Source: Lacrimispora xylanisolvens
Lineage (GTDB): Bacteria > Bacillota > Clostridia > Lachnospirales > Lachnospiraceae
Length of the DNA: 64,000 nucleotides
Assembly (NCBI GenBank): GCA_017084465.1
Contig: CP070896.1
Span: forward strand, 4,515,501 to 4,579,500
Direction: 5' to 3'
The position numbers were made by a program, and so were the translations under genes. Position 1 is the first letter of the stretch. Each line of letters begins with the position of its first letter. A model generated the notes under the pieces. That model was not told where the DNA came from, ran no database searches, and saw only the letters and a program-made list of their open reading frames with translations. This document shows, piece after piece, positions 38,114 to 48,548 of this stretch.

Positions 38114-38384
38114 GAAACGGTATGCAGAGGATAAACCAAAGGATTGTGCTTATTGTTATTTCTGGAATGAAAAAGAGTACCGCTGTATGGAGCCTAAATG
38201 TTATTACCTGCTTGATAAAACCGCTGGATGTTCGGAGGGCATTCCGATAAAGGGTGCAGATTGTAAAGAGTGTCCCTACGGCAGACATTCGCCTTGTCTT
38301 GGTTACTGCTTACAGAAAATCTTACTGGAAATGGAACAGAAGAAACAGAGCAAACAGAAAGAAGGTGGAGGGTGTGCAGGATGA
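38091..38384 (+). CDS. Cysteine-rich small protein
   Basis: A 97-residue protein with eleven Cys, including CAYCYFW, CMEPKCYY, CSEG, CKECPYG and CLGYC, suggesting two or more metal-binding knuckles. It is basic at the C-terminus. GGAGAAG precedes ATG 38091. It overlaps the PcfB gene slightly, so it belongs to the transfer operon. Similar Cys-rich proteins precede PcfB in related ICEs; function unknown. Confidence 0.65.
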   Translation: MQTGRVDKKRYAEDKPKDCAYCYFWNEKEYRCMEPKCYYLLDKTAGCSEGIPIKGADCKECPYGRHSPCLGYCLQKILLEMEQKKQSKQKEGGGCAG

Positions 38385-38892
38385 AGTAAATGATAAAGTA
38401 GTGTCGCTATGTATCAAAGGCGGAAAAATATCTGCACAAATATTGAAAAATGCTATTACCAAGGCTCTGGCGAAAATGGAACAAGATAAAAGGCTGGAAC
38501 AGCAGAAAGCGGCAACCAAAAAGCAGCAAAAAACGGCGGCTGCTTACCGGGGCAAGCAGAGTATGAGAAAGCTAAAAGCCGGAAAGTGTGAACTTTCTAA
38601 TATCGAAATTACGGATGGCAATATCAAATCCTTTGAAAAATATGCTCGGAAATATAATGTTGATTACAGCCTGCAAAAGGATAAATCGACACAGCCGTCC
38701 CGGTATTTTGTCTTCTTTAAGGCAAAGGATGTAGATTCTATGACAGCAGCGTTCAAAGAATACACCGGATGGCAGATGAACAAGGATAAGAAAGTATCCA
38801 TTCGTAAAAAGCTGGCAAAGGCAATCGAGCGGGTGGCCAAGCATCGGGAGCGTGCCAAAACCAAAAGCAAAGATCGGGAGACAACACTATGA
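38374..38892 (+). CDS. pcfB: PcfB-like conjugation protein (DUF3801)
   Basis: A 172-residue PcfB/DUF3801 protein. The start is GTG 38374 (or GTG 38365) near GGTGGAGG, giving the usual N-terminus VQDEVNDKVVSLCIKGGKIS. The core YNVDYSLQKDKSTQPSRYFVFFKAKDVDSMTAAF is diagnostic. In enterococcal pCF10, PcfB works with the relaxase and the PcfC coupling protein. Here the gene overlaps the start of virD4 by 4 nt, consistent with presenting the relaxosome to the coupling protein. Confidence 0.85.
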   Translation: MQDEVNDKVVSLCIKGGKISAQILKNAITKALAKMEQDKRLEQQKAATKKQQKTAAAYRGKQSMRKLKAGKCELSNIEITDGNIKSFEKYARKYNVDYSLQKDKSTQPSRYFVFFKAKDVDSMTAAFKEYTGWQMNKDKKVSIRKKLAKAIERVAKHRERAKTKSKDRETTL

Positions 38893-39456
38893 CGAAGAAG
38901 AGGAAACCAGGCAAGGTACAGAAGCCGGGCATACGAAACAGCTTTCGCAAATTGTCCGGAACGTTAGGGGAGCGTTTAGCAGGTATAGATATAAAACGTC
39001 TGATTATGTTGAATATCCCCTATGTAATTGTGTTTTATCTGGCGGATAAGCTGGCATGGTTGTTTCGGCATTGCACAGGTAATTCTCTGATCAATAGGCT
39101 GGGGGTACTGTTTTTAAATTTTCAATTGGCTTTTAAAAAGCCTCTGTTAAGTTTTCATTTACGAGATCTCACGGTTGGCCTGATCGGAGCTGTGGCAATA
39201 AAAATATTAGTGTATATGAAAGGAAAAAACGCAAAGAAATTCCGCCAGGGTGAGGAATATGGCTCGGCCCGGTGGGGAAACCAGAAAGATATTGCGCCGT
39301 TTATTGATCCGGTATTTGATAATAACGTCCTTCTGACACAAACGGAGCGGCTGACGATGAACAGTCGTCCCAAACTTCCCAAATATGCAAGGAATAAAAA
39401 CGTGATTGTCATCGGGGGAAGCGGTTCCGGTAAGACTCGCTTTTACGTGAAACCGA
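38889..39456 (+). CDS. virD4: VirD4-type coupling protein, exon 1 (interrupted by group II intron)
   Basis: The first 189 codons of the type IV coupling protein (CD1115/PcfC family), which pumps relaxase-bound DNA into the conjugation channel. Two N-terminal membrane helices (LNIPYVIVFYLADKLAWLF and the segment near residue 100) are followed by EEYGSARWG and the P-loop VIGGSGSGKTRFYVKP. The coding sequence is cut in the codon after KP by a group II intron. Splicing joins A39456 to 41975, giving KPNLMQMP. Total spliced and corrected length is 649 residues. The start overlaps the pcfB stop. Confidence 0.9.
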
Positions 39457-41974
39457 GTGCGCCCGTAAGGGCGATATAAATCCTACCTTAAGCAAGTAGT
39501 AGGTAAAAGTATCAAGTGATGTAAATCACAACCTATCATTTCCCGTCTTACCCCAAAAGGGAAACCGGAGGGCGAACATAGCATGACGGAGGACACGGAG
39601 CGTTGAAACCTCAGAGACGCTGGCGTGACGGAATGAAAGTCCACGTATGAGGATGGAAGCTATACTGCTTGAATGACAGCCTGAAATTGGGAATACGACG
39701 TACCCCTGGCGTAGAGAGGTTGTACTCGCCAGTGTTCCTGACAATCGCATTGTTCGGCTATGCGGTTGCGGATACTCGGAACAGGTTCAGCCACGGGAAA
39801 GTGGAAAAAGGCAAACGTCACATGCGACAACGTGGAAAGCTTATTTATATCGTACTAAACGGGGATTGCCTAAAGTGAAATGCCAGATACCAGAAATCTG
39901 GTTATGGCTATGAAAACACTGAAATGTGAGATTCTGAATATTCACCATGGTAACAGAGTTCCCATAGTAGTCAGAGGACGGGAAAGCCGTCTACACGGCG
40001 AAGGGGAACAGTGAATCAATTTCAAAACAGAAAGGACGGTGTGTGAGACACTATGAGAAATCCGATTCATGTCTTGAAAAGCCTTGAAGAAAAGGCAAGT
40101 GTAAGTAACTACAAATATGAAAGGTTGTATCGCAACCTGTATAATCCTGAATTCTATCTTCTGGCATATGCGAACGCTGCGAAATCGCAAGGGAGCATGA
40201 CACAGGGGGTAGACGGGCAGACGCTGGATAACATGAGCCTGCCAAGAATCAACCGGATAATTGAATCAATACGCAACAGAACATATCAGCCAAAGCCAGC
40301 AAAAAGAAAGTATATTCCTAAAAAGAATGGAAAACTCCGTCCATTGGGGATCACATCCACTGACGATAAGTTGGTGCAGGAAGTGGTCAGGATGCTTCTT
40401 GAAGCAATCTATGAGCCGACATTTAGCAATAATTCGCATGGCTTCAGACCGAAAAGAAGCTGCCATACGGCACTCACTCAGGTTAAAAGGAGTTTTACTG
40501 GAGTAACATGGATAGTTGAGGGAGACATAAAGTCGTGCTTTGATGGTTTTAATCATCATGTACTGGTGGAACTGATGCGAAAAAGAATTGCAGACGAGGC
40601 ATTTATGAGCCTTATCTGGAAGTTCCTGAAAGCTGGATATATGGAGCAGTGGCAATATAATAGCACCTACTCCGGCGTGCCGCAGGGGAGCGGTATCAGT
40701 CCGATATGTTCAAATATCTATCTTAGTGAGTTGGACAAATTTATGCAGGAATACAAAGAAAAGTATGACTGTGAACCAGAGCGTAGAAAGACGACCAAAG
40801 AGTACGAACGGGCGTCTAGGAGATACAAAAAAGCACGAAAAAGCGCTGATGGGAGCCGAAGAATCGACTCCTGAACTGGTGAGAGAATTTAAAGATTCCA
40901 GAATGGACAAGATGAATCAGCACTACCACAATCCGTTTGATGAGGGCTATAAGAAAATCCAGTATAATCGTTACGCTGATGATTTTGTGATTGGCGTTAT
41001 TGGTTCTAAAAAGGACGCAGAAAAAATCAAGGAGGATGTGAAAATCTTCTTGCAGAATAAGCTGCATTTGGAACTGTCCGAGGAAAAGACAATGGTTACC
41101 CATTCCAGTAAGCCAGTACGGTATTTAGGATATGATTTCAAAGTAATCCATTCCAAGAATATGAAACGTTGCAAAAGCGGTGATATGAAAAGGGTATGGC
41201 ATGGGAAAGTATTCTTGTATATACCAAAAGAAAAATGGATCAAGAAGGCGATGGAACGAGGAGCGATACAAGTTAAACGCAATAATGACACAGGTAAAGA
41301 AATGTGGAGACCTATGCCGAGAAAAGACCTGATGAATCGTAAGGATGCAGATATTGTATCTATATTTAACGCAGAAATTCGTGGGTTGTACAATTACTAC
41401 CGCATTGCGGAGAATGTGGGCGTACTGCATAAGTATTATTATATGGTGCGATACAGTATGTTAAAAACTCTGGCGGGTAAACACAGGACAAATGTCAGTG
41501 TCATTAAGAAGCGCTACATGGTAAACGGAGTATTGAGAATCCCCTATAGCACTACCAAGGGACAGAAATATTGTGAATTTTATCATGACGGATTCAAAAA
41601 GCACAGCGATGGCTACAACAATGTGTCGGATATTATGCCGAGCTATAAAAAATATGATGGCAGACACACTATAATCAACCGTATAAAAGCTGGGAAGTGT
41701 GAAATATGTGGAGAGCAGGCAGAATACTTATGCATGCACCATGTCAGAACACTTAAGTCATTGAAAGGCAGAGACATATTTGAAAAGAAAATGTTAGAGA
41801 TACGAAGAAAGTCTCTAGCACTCTGTCCAGACTGCTTTGAATACTTACACGAAACCAAAGAATCAAGGTGATTCATGGAAAGCCGGATACGCTGAGAGGT
41901 GTACGTCCGGTTTGGGAGGCGGCTCTCTGAAACCTACTGATGAAAGTCAGCAAGGCGCAGGGTGCCTACCTCAT
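39457..41974 (+). mobile_element. Group II intron inserted in virD4
   Basis: A 2,518-nt group II intron. The 5' end is GTGCGCCC, the 3' end is CTACCTCAT (terminal AY). Domain V is at 41879-41913: AGCCGGATACG pairs with TACGTCCGGTTT around a GAGA loop, with the AGC catalytic triad at its base. The 600 nt before 40053 form the domain I-III RNA; the RT-maturase gene occupies domain IV. Exact excision restores virD4 codon 190 as Asn. It belongs to the lineage with long RT-HNH proteins that often inhabits clostridial ICEs. Confidence 0.92.
40053..41871 (+). CDS. ltrA: Group II intron reverse transcriptase/maturase with HNH endonuclease, one frameshift
   Basis: A 605-residue intron-encoded protein once one A is removed from AAAAA at 40838-40842. 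The RT domain contains RPLGITSTDDKLVQE, HGFRPKRSCHTAL, GVPQGSGISPICSNIYL and the catalytic YADDFVIG. The maturase X domain follows (FNAEIRGLYNYYRIAEN). A complete C-terminal HNH endonuclease has CEICG, CMHHVRTLKSLKG and CPDCF. All activities needed for splicing and retrohoming appear present, so the intron may be mobile if the frameshift is a sequencing error. Confidence 0.92.
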
Positions 41975-43357
41975 ACCTTATGCAAATGCCGTCAAATGTC
42001 AGCTACGTGGTCACCGATCCAAAGGGGACGATCCTGGTTGAGTGCGGGAAGATGCTAAAGCGTGGTACTCCCAAGCTGAAAAATGGCAAGCCAGTGCTGG
42101 ACAAAAAATGGACGGGTAATCTATGAACCATATCAGATTAAGGTACTGAACACAATCAACTTTAGTAAAAGTATGCATTATAATCCCTTCCGGTATATCC
42201 GCAGTGAGAAAGATATTTTAAAGCTGGTCAATACGATTATTGCCAATACCAAAGGGGAGGGAGAGAAATCTTCTGAAGATTTTTGGGTGAAAGCCGAACG
42301 GCTCCTATACTGTGCGTTGATCGGCTACATCTATTATGAAGCACCGGAGGAAGAGCAGAATTTCTCCACACTTCTGGAATTTATCAATGCCTCAGAAGCC
42401 AGGGAAGATGATGAGGAATTTAAAAATGCCGTGGATGAATTATTTGAAGAACTGGAAGCGGAGAAGCCGGAACACTTTGCTGTGCGGCAATATAAGAAAT
42501 ATAAGCTGGCCGCTGGCAAAACGGCAAAGTCGATATTGATTAGCTGTGGTGCCAGACTTGCGCCCTTTGATATAGCAGAACTTAGAGAGCTGACCTCCTA
42601 TGATGAAATGGAGCTGGATATGCTGGGAGACCGGCGCACGGCGATGTTTGTCATTATCTCTGATACGGATGATACCTTTAATTTCATCGTAGCTATTATG
42701 TATACCCAGCTATTTAATCTTCTGTGTGATAAGGCAGATGATGTTCATGGCGGCAGACTGCCATACCATGTCAGGCTTTTGTTAGACGAGTTCAGTAATA
42801 TCGGGCAGATCCCGAAGTTTGACAAATTGATTGCTACCATCCGAAGCCGGGAAATTTCGGCTTCCATTATCCTGCAGTCTCAGAGCCAGCTAAAAACAAT
42901 TTATAAGGATGCAGCCGAGACAATTACCGGGAACTGCGATACCATGCTGTTCCTGGGAGGGAAGGAAAGTACCACCTTAAAAGACATATCGGAAACACTG
43001 GGGAAGGAGACGATCGACCTTTTCAATACTTCTGATACCCGTGGACAGAGCCGTTCCTACGGTTTGAACTACCAAAAAACCGGAAAGGAACTGATGAGTC
43101 GTGATGAACTGGCGGTCATGGATGGGAATAAGTGTATTTTACAGCTGCGGGGTGTACGCCCGTTCTTAAGTGATAAGTTCGACATCACCAAGCACAAGCG
43201 GTATAAAGAGCTTTCGGATTATGATAAAAAGAATACCTTTGATGTGGAAGGGTATCTAAAACATCGGCTTCAAATGAAGATGGATGAAAAATTTGATTTA
43301 TATGAGGTAGATGGAAGTGAAGAGGTAACGGAGGAAAATTCAGATACAGGGCAGTAA
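41975..43357 (+). CDS. virD4: VirD4-type coupling protein, exon 2 (one frameshift)
   Basis: The remainder of the coupling protein, from NLMQMPSNVSYVVTDPKGTILVECGKM onward. The VTDPKG block and the Walker B-like LLLDEFSNIGQIPKFDKLIATIRSR are characteristic of VirD4/TraG ATPases. The frame breaks at the six-A run 42103-42108; removing one A joins GKPVLDK to NGRVIYEPYQIKVLNTINF. The C-terminus is acidic. The stop lies at the base of an intrinsic terminator. Confidence 0.9.
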
Positions 43358-43388
43358 GGGCATGAGATTGGATGGATGCTCTTTTTTT
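43357..43388 (+). terminator. Intrinsic terminator after virD4
   Basis: AGGGCAT (43357-43363) pairs with ATGCTCT (43376-43382), one G-U pair, and is followed by six T. The 270 nt between it and the Maff2 gene contain no gene I can support. Confidence 0.7.
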
Positions 43389-43658
43389 GTACGATTTTCA
43401 AAGAGAAAGAGGATGGAAAGCAAAGAAAGGTATAGTATATGGATTTTTGAGGGTATTGAATCAGGTATCACTAGTAGTTCATGGCAAGTACATCCGTCCT
43501 CTAGTCCGGGCAGAGCCAGGGGATATCCGGATGTAAGCCCATGATATAAGCAGAGCATAAAAATATTAAAATCGGAAAGGAGAAAAGCTGCATCGGGAAT
43601 GGGCGGATCATCGGAATTTATTCGGTGGTTTTCCTGATAGCAGTTTTGAATAATAAAA

Positions 43659-43874
43659 ATGGCATTTTTTACTTCAGCAATTGGTATCTTAAAAACACTT
43701 GTAGTGGCACTTGGAGCGGGTTTAGCCGTATGGGGAGTGATTAATCTTCTCGAAGGTTACGGCAATGATAACCCCGGAGCGAAGTCACAGGGGATCAAGC
43801 AGCTCATGGCCGGGGGCGGGGTGGTTTTAATTGGAACCCAGCTTATTCCGTTACTTAGCGGTCTGTTTAGTTAA
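43659..43874 (+). CDS. Maff2 family small membrane protein
   Basis: A 71-residue protein with two membrane helices, LKTLVVALGAGLAVWGVINLL and KQLMAGGGVVLIGTQLIPLL, separated by a short NDNPGAKSQG loop. This is the Maff2 family, always found between VirD4 and the VirB6-like gene in these ICEs. Size and topology are like VirB2/TrbC-type subunits, so a structural channel role is plausible but inferred. Confidence 0.85.
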   Translation: MAFFTSAIGILKTLVVALGAGLAVWGVINLLEGYGNDNPGAKSQGIKQLMAGGGVVLIGTQLIPLLSGLFS

Positions 43875-43891
43875 AGGAAGGGGATTCACTC

Positions 43892-44765
43892 ATGTTCGAC
43901 GGCATTTTTGAAGCAATCGAGGAGTGGGTGAGAGGTCTTCTGACAGGGATGGTGGAGTCCAACCTGATAACGATGTTCACGGATGTTAATGAGAAAACCG
44001 GGGAGATTGCTGGTCAGGTAGGACAGACACCGCAGGGCTGGAACGGAAGTATTTTCAGTCTGATCCAGAACCTTTCAGATTCAGTCATTGTACCAATTGC
44101 GGGCATGATTATCACGTTTGTCCTGTGTTATGAATTGATTACCATGCTGACCGAGAAGAACAACATGCATGAGATTGATACCTGGATGTTTTTTCAAGTA
44201 TTTCTTCAAGATGTGGGTGGCAGTTTATCTGGTCAGTAATACCTTTACCATTGTGATGGCAGTCTTTGATGTGGGACAGCATGTGGTGAATGCCGCCGGC
44301 GGTGTCATTAACGCAGATGCAGCCATCAGTGTGGATTCTATGCTGGAGCAGATGAAAACGGCGATGGAATCAATGGAGATAGGGGAATTGGTTATTCTGG
44401 CACTGGAAACTCTGCTGGTCAGCTTTTGTATGAAGATCATGTCAGTGCTAATCACCGTACTTCTCTATGGACGTATGATTGAAATTTACCTTTACACTTC
44501 GGTTGCACCAATCCCGTTTGCGACTATGTCTAACCGGGAATGGGGACAAGTAGGAAACAATTATCTCCGTGGGCTTTTGGCTCTCGGATTTCAAGGATTT
44601 TTCATGATGGTATGTGTCGGCATTTATGCGGTGCTGGTAGCCACCATCGAGATTTCAGACAACATGCATTCGGCATTATTTGGAGTGGCAGCGTACACCG
44701 TAATTCTGTGTTTTACCTTGATGAAAACCGGTAACCTGTCGAAATCTATATTTAATGCCCATTAA
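43892..44765 (+). CDS. VirB6/TrbL-like conjugation membrane protein, one frameshift
   Basis: A 290-residue polytopic membrane protein (CD1112 family) after repair. It has about six hydrophobic helices, e.g. SVIVPIAGMIITFVLCYELI and MSVLITVLLYGRMIEIYLY. The frame breaks at the six-T run 44189-44194; removing one T joins DTWMFFK to YFFKMWVAVYLVSNTFTIVM. VirB6/TrbL proteins line the inner-membrane part of the DNA channel. The ATG follows AAGGAAGGGG. Confidence 0.87.
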
Positions 44766-44774
44766 GAGGAGCGT

Positions 44775-45299
44775 ATGGAACAGAAAAAATACAATATTAT
44801 ATATGCCGATCCACCTTGGCAATATCGGGTGTATTCGGATAAAGGGAAAGGACGATCTGCAGAGAGTCATTATCCAACCATGAGTATCGAAGACATCAGT
44901 AATCTTCCGGTCAAAGAGATAGCAGCAGAAGATAGTGCTTTGTTCATGTGGGTAACCTTTCCGGTGTTGAAAGAAGCATTGCCTGTGCTTGAAGAATGGG
45001 GCTTCGTGTATAAAACGGTTGCGTTCGTATGGGTAAAGCAGAATAAGAAAACACCAAGTTTATTCTGGGGAATGGGGCATTGGACAAGGGCAAATGCCGA
45101 GATCTGTATTCTGGCTACTAAGGGAAACCCGAAACGATGTTCAGCAGGCATACATCAGATTATTATGAGTCCGATTGAGCAGCATAGTAAGAAACCGGAT
45201 GAAACGAGAGAACGTATTGTAAGCCTGGTAGGTGATTTGCCGAGGGTAGAATTATTTGCCAGACAGCAAACACCAGGATGGGATGTATGGGGGGAATGA
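44775..45299 (+). CDS. MT-A70 family adenine methyltransferase
   Basis: A 174-residue MT-A70-type N6-adenine methyltransferase. The catalytic DPPW motif is at residues 12-15 (IIYADPPWQYRVYS). GMGHWTRANAEICILATKG and PDETRERIVSLVGDLPRVELFARQ are the conserved C-terminal blocks. It lies inside the transfer operon between VirB6 and PrgI, a placement repeated in relatives, and may modify the element's DNA to survive restriction in recipients. It lacks a dedicated target-recognition domain. Confidence 0.88.
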   Translation: MEQKKYNIIYADPPWQYRVYSDKGKGRSAESHYPTMSIEDISNLPVKEIAAEDSALFMWVTFPVLKEALPVLEEWGFVYKTVAFVWVKQNKKTPSLFWGMGHWTRANAEICILATKGNPKRCSAGIHQIIMSPIEQHSKKPDETRERIVSLVGDLPRVELFARQQTPGWDVWGE

Positions 45300-45406
45300 A
45301 GTGGAAAATTCTCATGACACAGGTATTTTAGAAAAAAATTGCAGGAAGGAGATATCGGAAAGCAGAGAAGGGGTTCTCTGAAAAAACTTCCGTTATAGAT
45401 GAATGT

Positions 45407-45790
45407 ATGGCATTTGTATCAGTACCAAAAGACCTTACAAAGGTCAAAAATAAAGTAGTATTGAACCTCACCAAAAGGCAGATTATCTGTTTGGTGATTG
45501 CGGCGGCTGTGGGGCTGCCTTTTTATTTTCTTACGAGAAATATTCTGGGAACAACCAATGCAGCAACAGGTATGGTGATCCTGATGCTTCCGGCATTTCT
45601 GTTTGCCATGTATGAAAAGGATGGGCTGCCATTGGAAAAGATTCTCTTAAACGTGATCAATGTAAAACTGCGCCGCCCCACAATCCGTAAGTATGAGGTC
45701 GAGAACTTCTATGAAATAAAAGAACAAAATGTATTGCCAAAAGCAAAGAAAGGGGGAAATAAACGTGGGAAGAAAAAGACAATCCGCTGA
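45407..45790 (+). CDS. prgI: PrgI family conjugation protein (VirB3-like)
   Basis: A 127-residue PrgI protein: two membrane helices (RQIICLVIAAAVGLPFYFL and NAATGMVILMLPAFLFAMY) after a short N-terminal MAFVSVPKDLTKVKNKVV. PrgI is the Gram-positive counterpart of VirB3 and is always placed just before VirB4. Its coding end overlaps the VirB4 start by 26 nt. The 107 nt before it hold only a 25-codon open frame, not called. Confidence 0.88.
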   Translation: MAFVSVPKDLTKVKNKVVLNLTKRQIICLVIAAAVGLPFYFLTRNILGTTNAATGMVILMLPAFLFAMYEKDGLPLEKILLNVINVKLRRPTIRKYEVENFYEIKEQNVLPKAKKGGNKRGKKKTIR

Positions 45791-48209
45791 GCGCAGACCG
45801 GTTACTGGTAAGGAAGGCGCTATTTATCTGGATGAAGAGTATCTGGACGAACTGGTTGAGGAGCTTGCCGGTGATGAGAACATGGCGTTGGCGGGAACGG
45901 ATAAGAGCAGGAAACGGAATCCAGGCAGAGAACTAACCCGCCGTGAGAAAAAGGCATTGGCAAAACTGGAGAAGGAAACAGAGAAAGCAAGAAAAGTCCA
46001 GGAAAAAGCAGATCAGAAAGCAGCCAGAAAAGCCGCTCGCAAAGAGGAAAAGGAAGCGAAGAAAAAAGCTGCCCGAAGGAAATCGGTTAAGAAAAAATCC
46101 GGTTTAAACAAGAATAAATCGGTTATGAAAAAAGCTCATACAGTAACCGGTGGTTCAGGAAAAAATCAGACAAAAAAGGTGGAAACGAAAGAGAAACGCC
46201 TTTCCGCACAGAAAACCATTCCATACCGGGAGATGGCAAAGGATGGCATCTCCCGGGTACAGGATCGGTATTACTCTAAAACCATCCGGTTTTATGATAT
46301 TAACTATCAGCTGGCACAGAACGAAGATAAAAATGCGATTTTTGAGAATTGGTGTGATTTCCTCAATTATTTTGACAGCACGATCCATTTCCAGATATCC
46401 TTCATCAACCATAACAGCAACATGATGGAATATGAATCTGTGATCCAGATCAAGCCGCAAAGAGATGCATTTGATAATGTCCGGATGGAGTATGCTCAGA
46501 TGCTGAAAAATCAGTTGGCAAAGGGCAACAATGGTCTGGTGCGAACCAAATATATCACCTTTGGGATTGAAGCCGATAACATCCGCCTAGCGAAACCAAA
46601 ACTGGAGCGGATTGAAGCGGACATCTTAAATAACTTCAAGGTACTTGGTGTATCAGCCTACCCCTTAAATGGAGAAGAACGGTTGAAGATTCTTTACGAA
46701 ACCTTTAATCCGGAAGAAAAAGTACCGTTCCGTTTTTCATATGACAAAGTGCTGCGGACAGGAATGGGAACCAAAGACTTTGTGGCTCCCACCAGCTTTG
46801 TGTTTAAGAATGGCAAGGACTTTCAGATGGGGAATACGGTTGGGGCAGCATCCTATTTGCAGATTTTAGCACCAGAGCTGACGGATAAGATGCTGGCAGA
46901 ATTTCTGGATATGGACAGAAACTTGATTGTCAACCTGCATATCCAGTCCTTAGACCAGATGAAAGCAATCAAGCTGGTAAAAGTAAAGTGACCGACATTA
47001 ACCGTATGAAAATAGAGGAGCAGAAGAAAGCAGTGCGGTCCGGTTATGATATGGATATCATCCCGTCAGATTTAAATACCTATGGCGGAGAAGCGAAACG
47101 CTTACTGGAAGATTTACAATCCCGGAATGAGAGAATGTTCCTTATAACGGTACTCTTCCTTAATACAGCAAAAACTAAACAAGAACTCGACAATGCGGTA
47201 TTCCAGACATCCGGAATCGCACAGAAATATAATTGTTCGCTGCGGCGATTGGACTATATGCAGGAGCAGGGGTTGATGAGCAGCATTCCGTTGGGATTGA
47301 ATCAAATTCCTATCAAACGGGCGCTGACGACAACATCCACTGCTATTTTTGTGCCATTTACCACCCAGGAATTATTTATGAATGGGGAATCCCTTTATTA
47401 TGGGCTGAATGCTCTTAGCAATAACATGATCATGGTGGACAGAAAGAAGCTAAAGAATCCCAACGGATTGATTTTAGGTACACCGGGTTCGGGAAAATCA
47501 TTCTCGGCCAAGCGTGAGATTACCAATGCATTCTTTGTCACTGAGGACGATATCATCATCGGAGATCCGGGAGGGAGAATATTACCCGCTGGTCAATGCC
47601 CTGGGTGGTCAGGTCATTCATATCTCGCCGACCAGCCATGATTACATCAATCCGATGGATATTAATCTGGATTACTCAGAGGATGATAATCCATTAGGGT
47701 TTAAGAGTGACTTTATCCTGTCGTTATGTGAGTTGATCATGGGTTCAAGGAACGGGATAGAGGCGGAAGAAAAATCCGTCATTGACCGATGCCTGCCACT
47801 GGTTTATCAGAAGTATTTTGAGCATCCGGTTCCGGAAAACATGCCGGTGCTTGGTGATCTGTATGATTGCTTACGCAGCCAGAAGGAAGTGCAGGCGCAG
47901 CGGATTGCCACCGCTTTAGAAATCTATGTAAACGGCTCATTAAGAGTATTTAACCACCGTACCAACGTGGAGCTTTCCAACCGGATTGTCTGCTTTGACA
48001 TCAAGGATTTGGGCAAGCAGCTTAAAAAGCTGGGAATGCTGATTGTACAGGATCAGGTATGGAACCGTGTAACCCTCAACCGGGCTGCCCGTAAGTCCAC
48101 CAGATACTACATAGATGAGTTCCATCTGCTCCTGAAAGAAGAGCAGACGGCGGCATATTCGGTAGAAATTTGGAAGCGGTTTAGGAAATGGGGAGGTATA
48201 CCAACTGGT
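45765..48209 (+). CDS. virB4: VirB4-type conjugation ATPase, exon 1 (two frameshifts; interrupted by group I intron)
   Basis: The main part of the VirB4 ATPase (CD1110/TcpF-like; spliced and corrected length 910 residues) that powers the secretion channel. The start is GTG 45765 behind AAAGGGGG. A lysine-rich N-terminal region (residues 45-140) precedes the conserved body. Walker A is GTPGSGKSFSAK and Walker B is RYYIDEFHLLL. Frameshifts are at AAAA 46979-46982 (one A missing; LVKSKVTDINRMK) and GGG 47569-47571 (one G extra; CDPE-type motif read here as GDPEGEYYPLVNALGGQ). The frame is open to GGIPTG and then enters the intron. Confidence 0.9.
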
Positions 48210-48548
48210 GAAGTAACTTGTCTCAGTAGATGCGCATGAGAGAGAAGTATCGCCGTTTTAATTGAAATCAACGTGTAGATTAGAATTATGAATGCGGAAG
48301 AAAACGGGAAGGGGATTGCGCCCTAATCCGAGTGGAAGGCCATTTTTAAATGGAATGGTCACACGCAACGCATAGAAGCTGAACCTTCGTAGAAAGAATA
48401 TAATGCTTCCAAGAGTCCGCATTACCTGTTGATACAGCGAAAGCTGTGGTAAAAAGATATGCTATGCTGGGTGCGAAACGACGTACCGATGAAAATGAGC
48501 GAAAGCTCCAGAGATACGGATAAAAAGCCGTATGTTAATAACAATCAG
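48210..48548 (+). ncRNA. ORF-less group I intron inserted in virB4
   Basis: A 339-nt insert whose removal joins GGIPTG to ITQNIKDLL, the expected VirB4 sequence. The preceding exon base is T48209 and the last insert base is G48548, as group I splicing requires. The fold follows the group I order. P3: AATGCGGA 48291-48298 with TCCGCATT 48416-48423. P4: CGGG 48305-48308 with TCCG 48327-48330, with AA joiners. P5: AGGG with CCCT. P6/P6a: GTG with CAC and CCATT with AATGG. P7: GCATAG 48370-48375 with CTATGC 48462-48467, preceded by AAGATAT. P7.1: AAGC with GCTT. P8: ACAGC-GAAA-GCTGT 48434-48447. P9 hairpins: GAGC-GAAA-GCTC and ATACGG/CCGTAT. P7.1 suggests subgroup IA. P1 is not resolved well. Confidence 0.85.

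Noticed and set aside
39480..40052. Small open frames between the virD4 exon and the intron RT gene
   Set aside because: This stretch is the structured domain I-III RNA of the group II intron; the frames have no support as genes.
43362..43544. 60-codon open frame between virD4 and the Maff2 gene
   Set aside because: It starts inside the virD4 terminator hairpin, has no ribosome site and no recognisable family.
45301..45378. 25-codon frame between the MT-A70 methylase and prgI
   Set aside because: It has an overlapping GTG start but no recognisable sequence; too short to support.
48210..48548. Considered an IS200/IS605 IStron or a degenerate group II intron for the virB4 insert
   Set aside because: No transposase is present. 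The ends lack GTGCG and the AY form, and no domain V is seen. The P3/P7 topology and the U...G boundaries fit group I.
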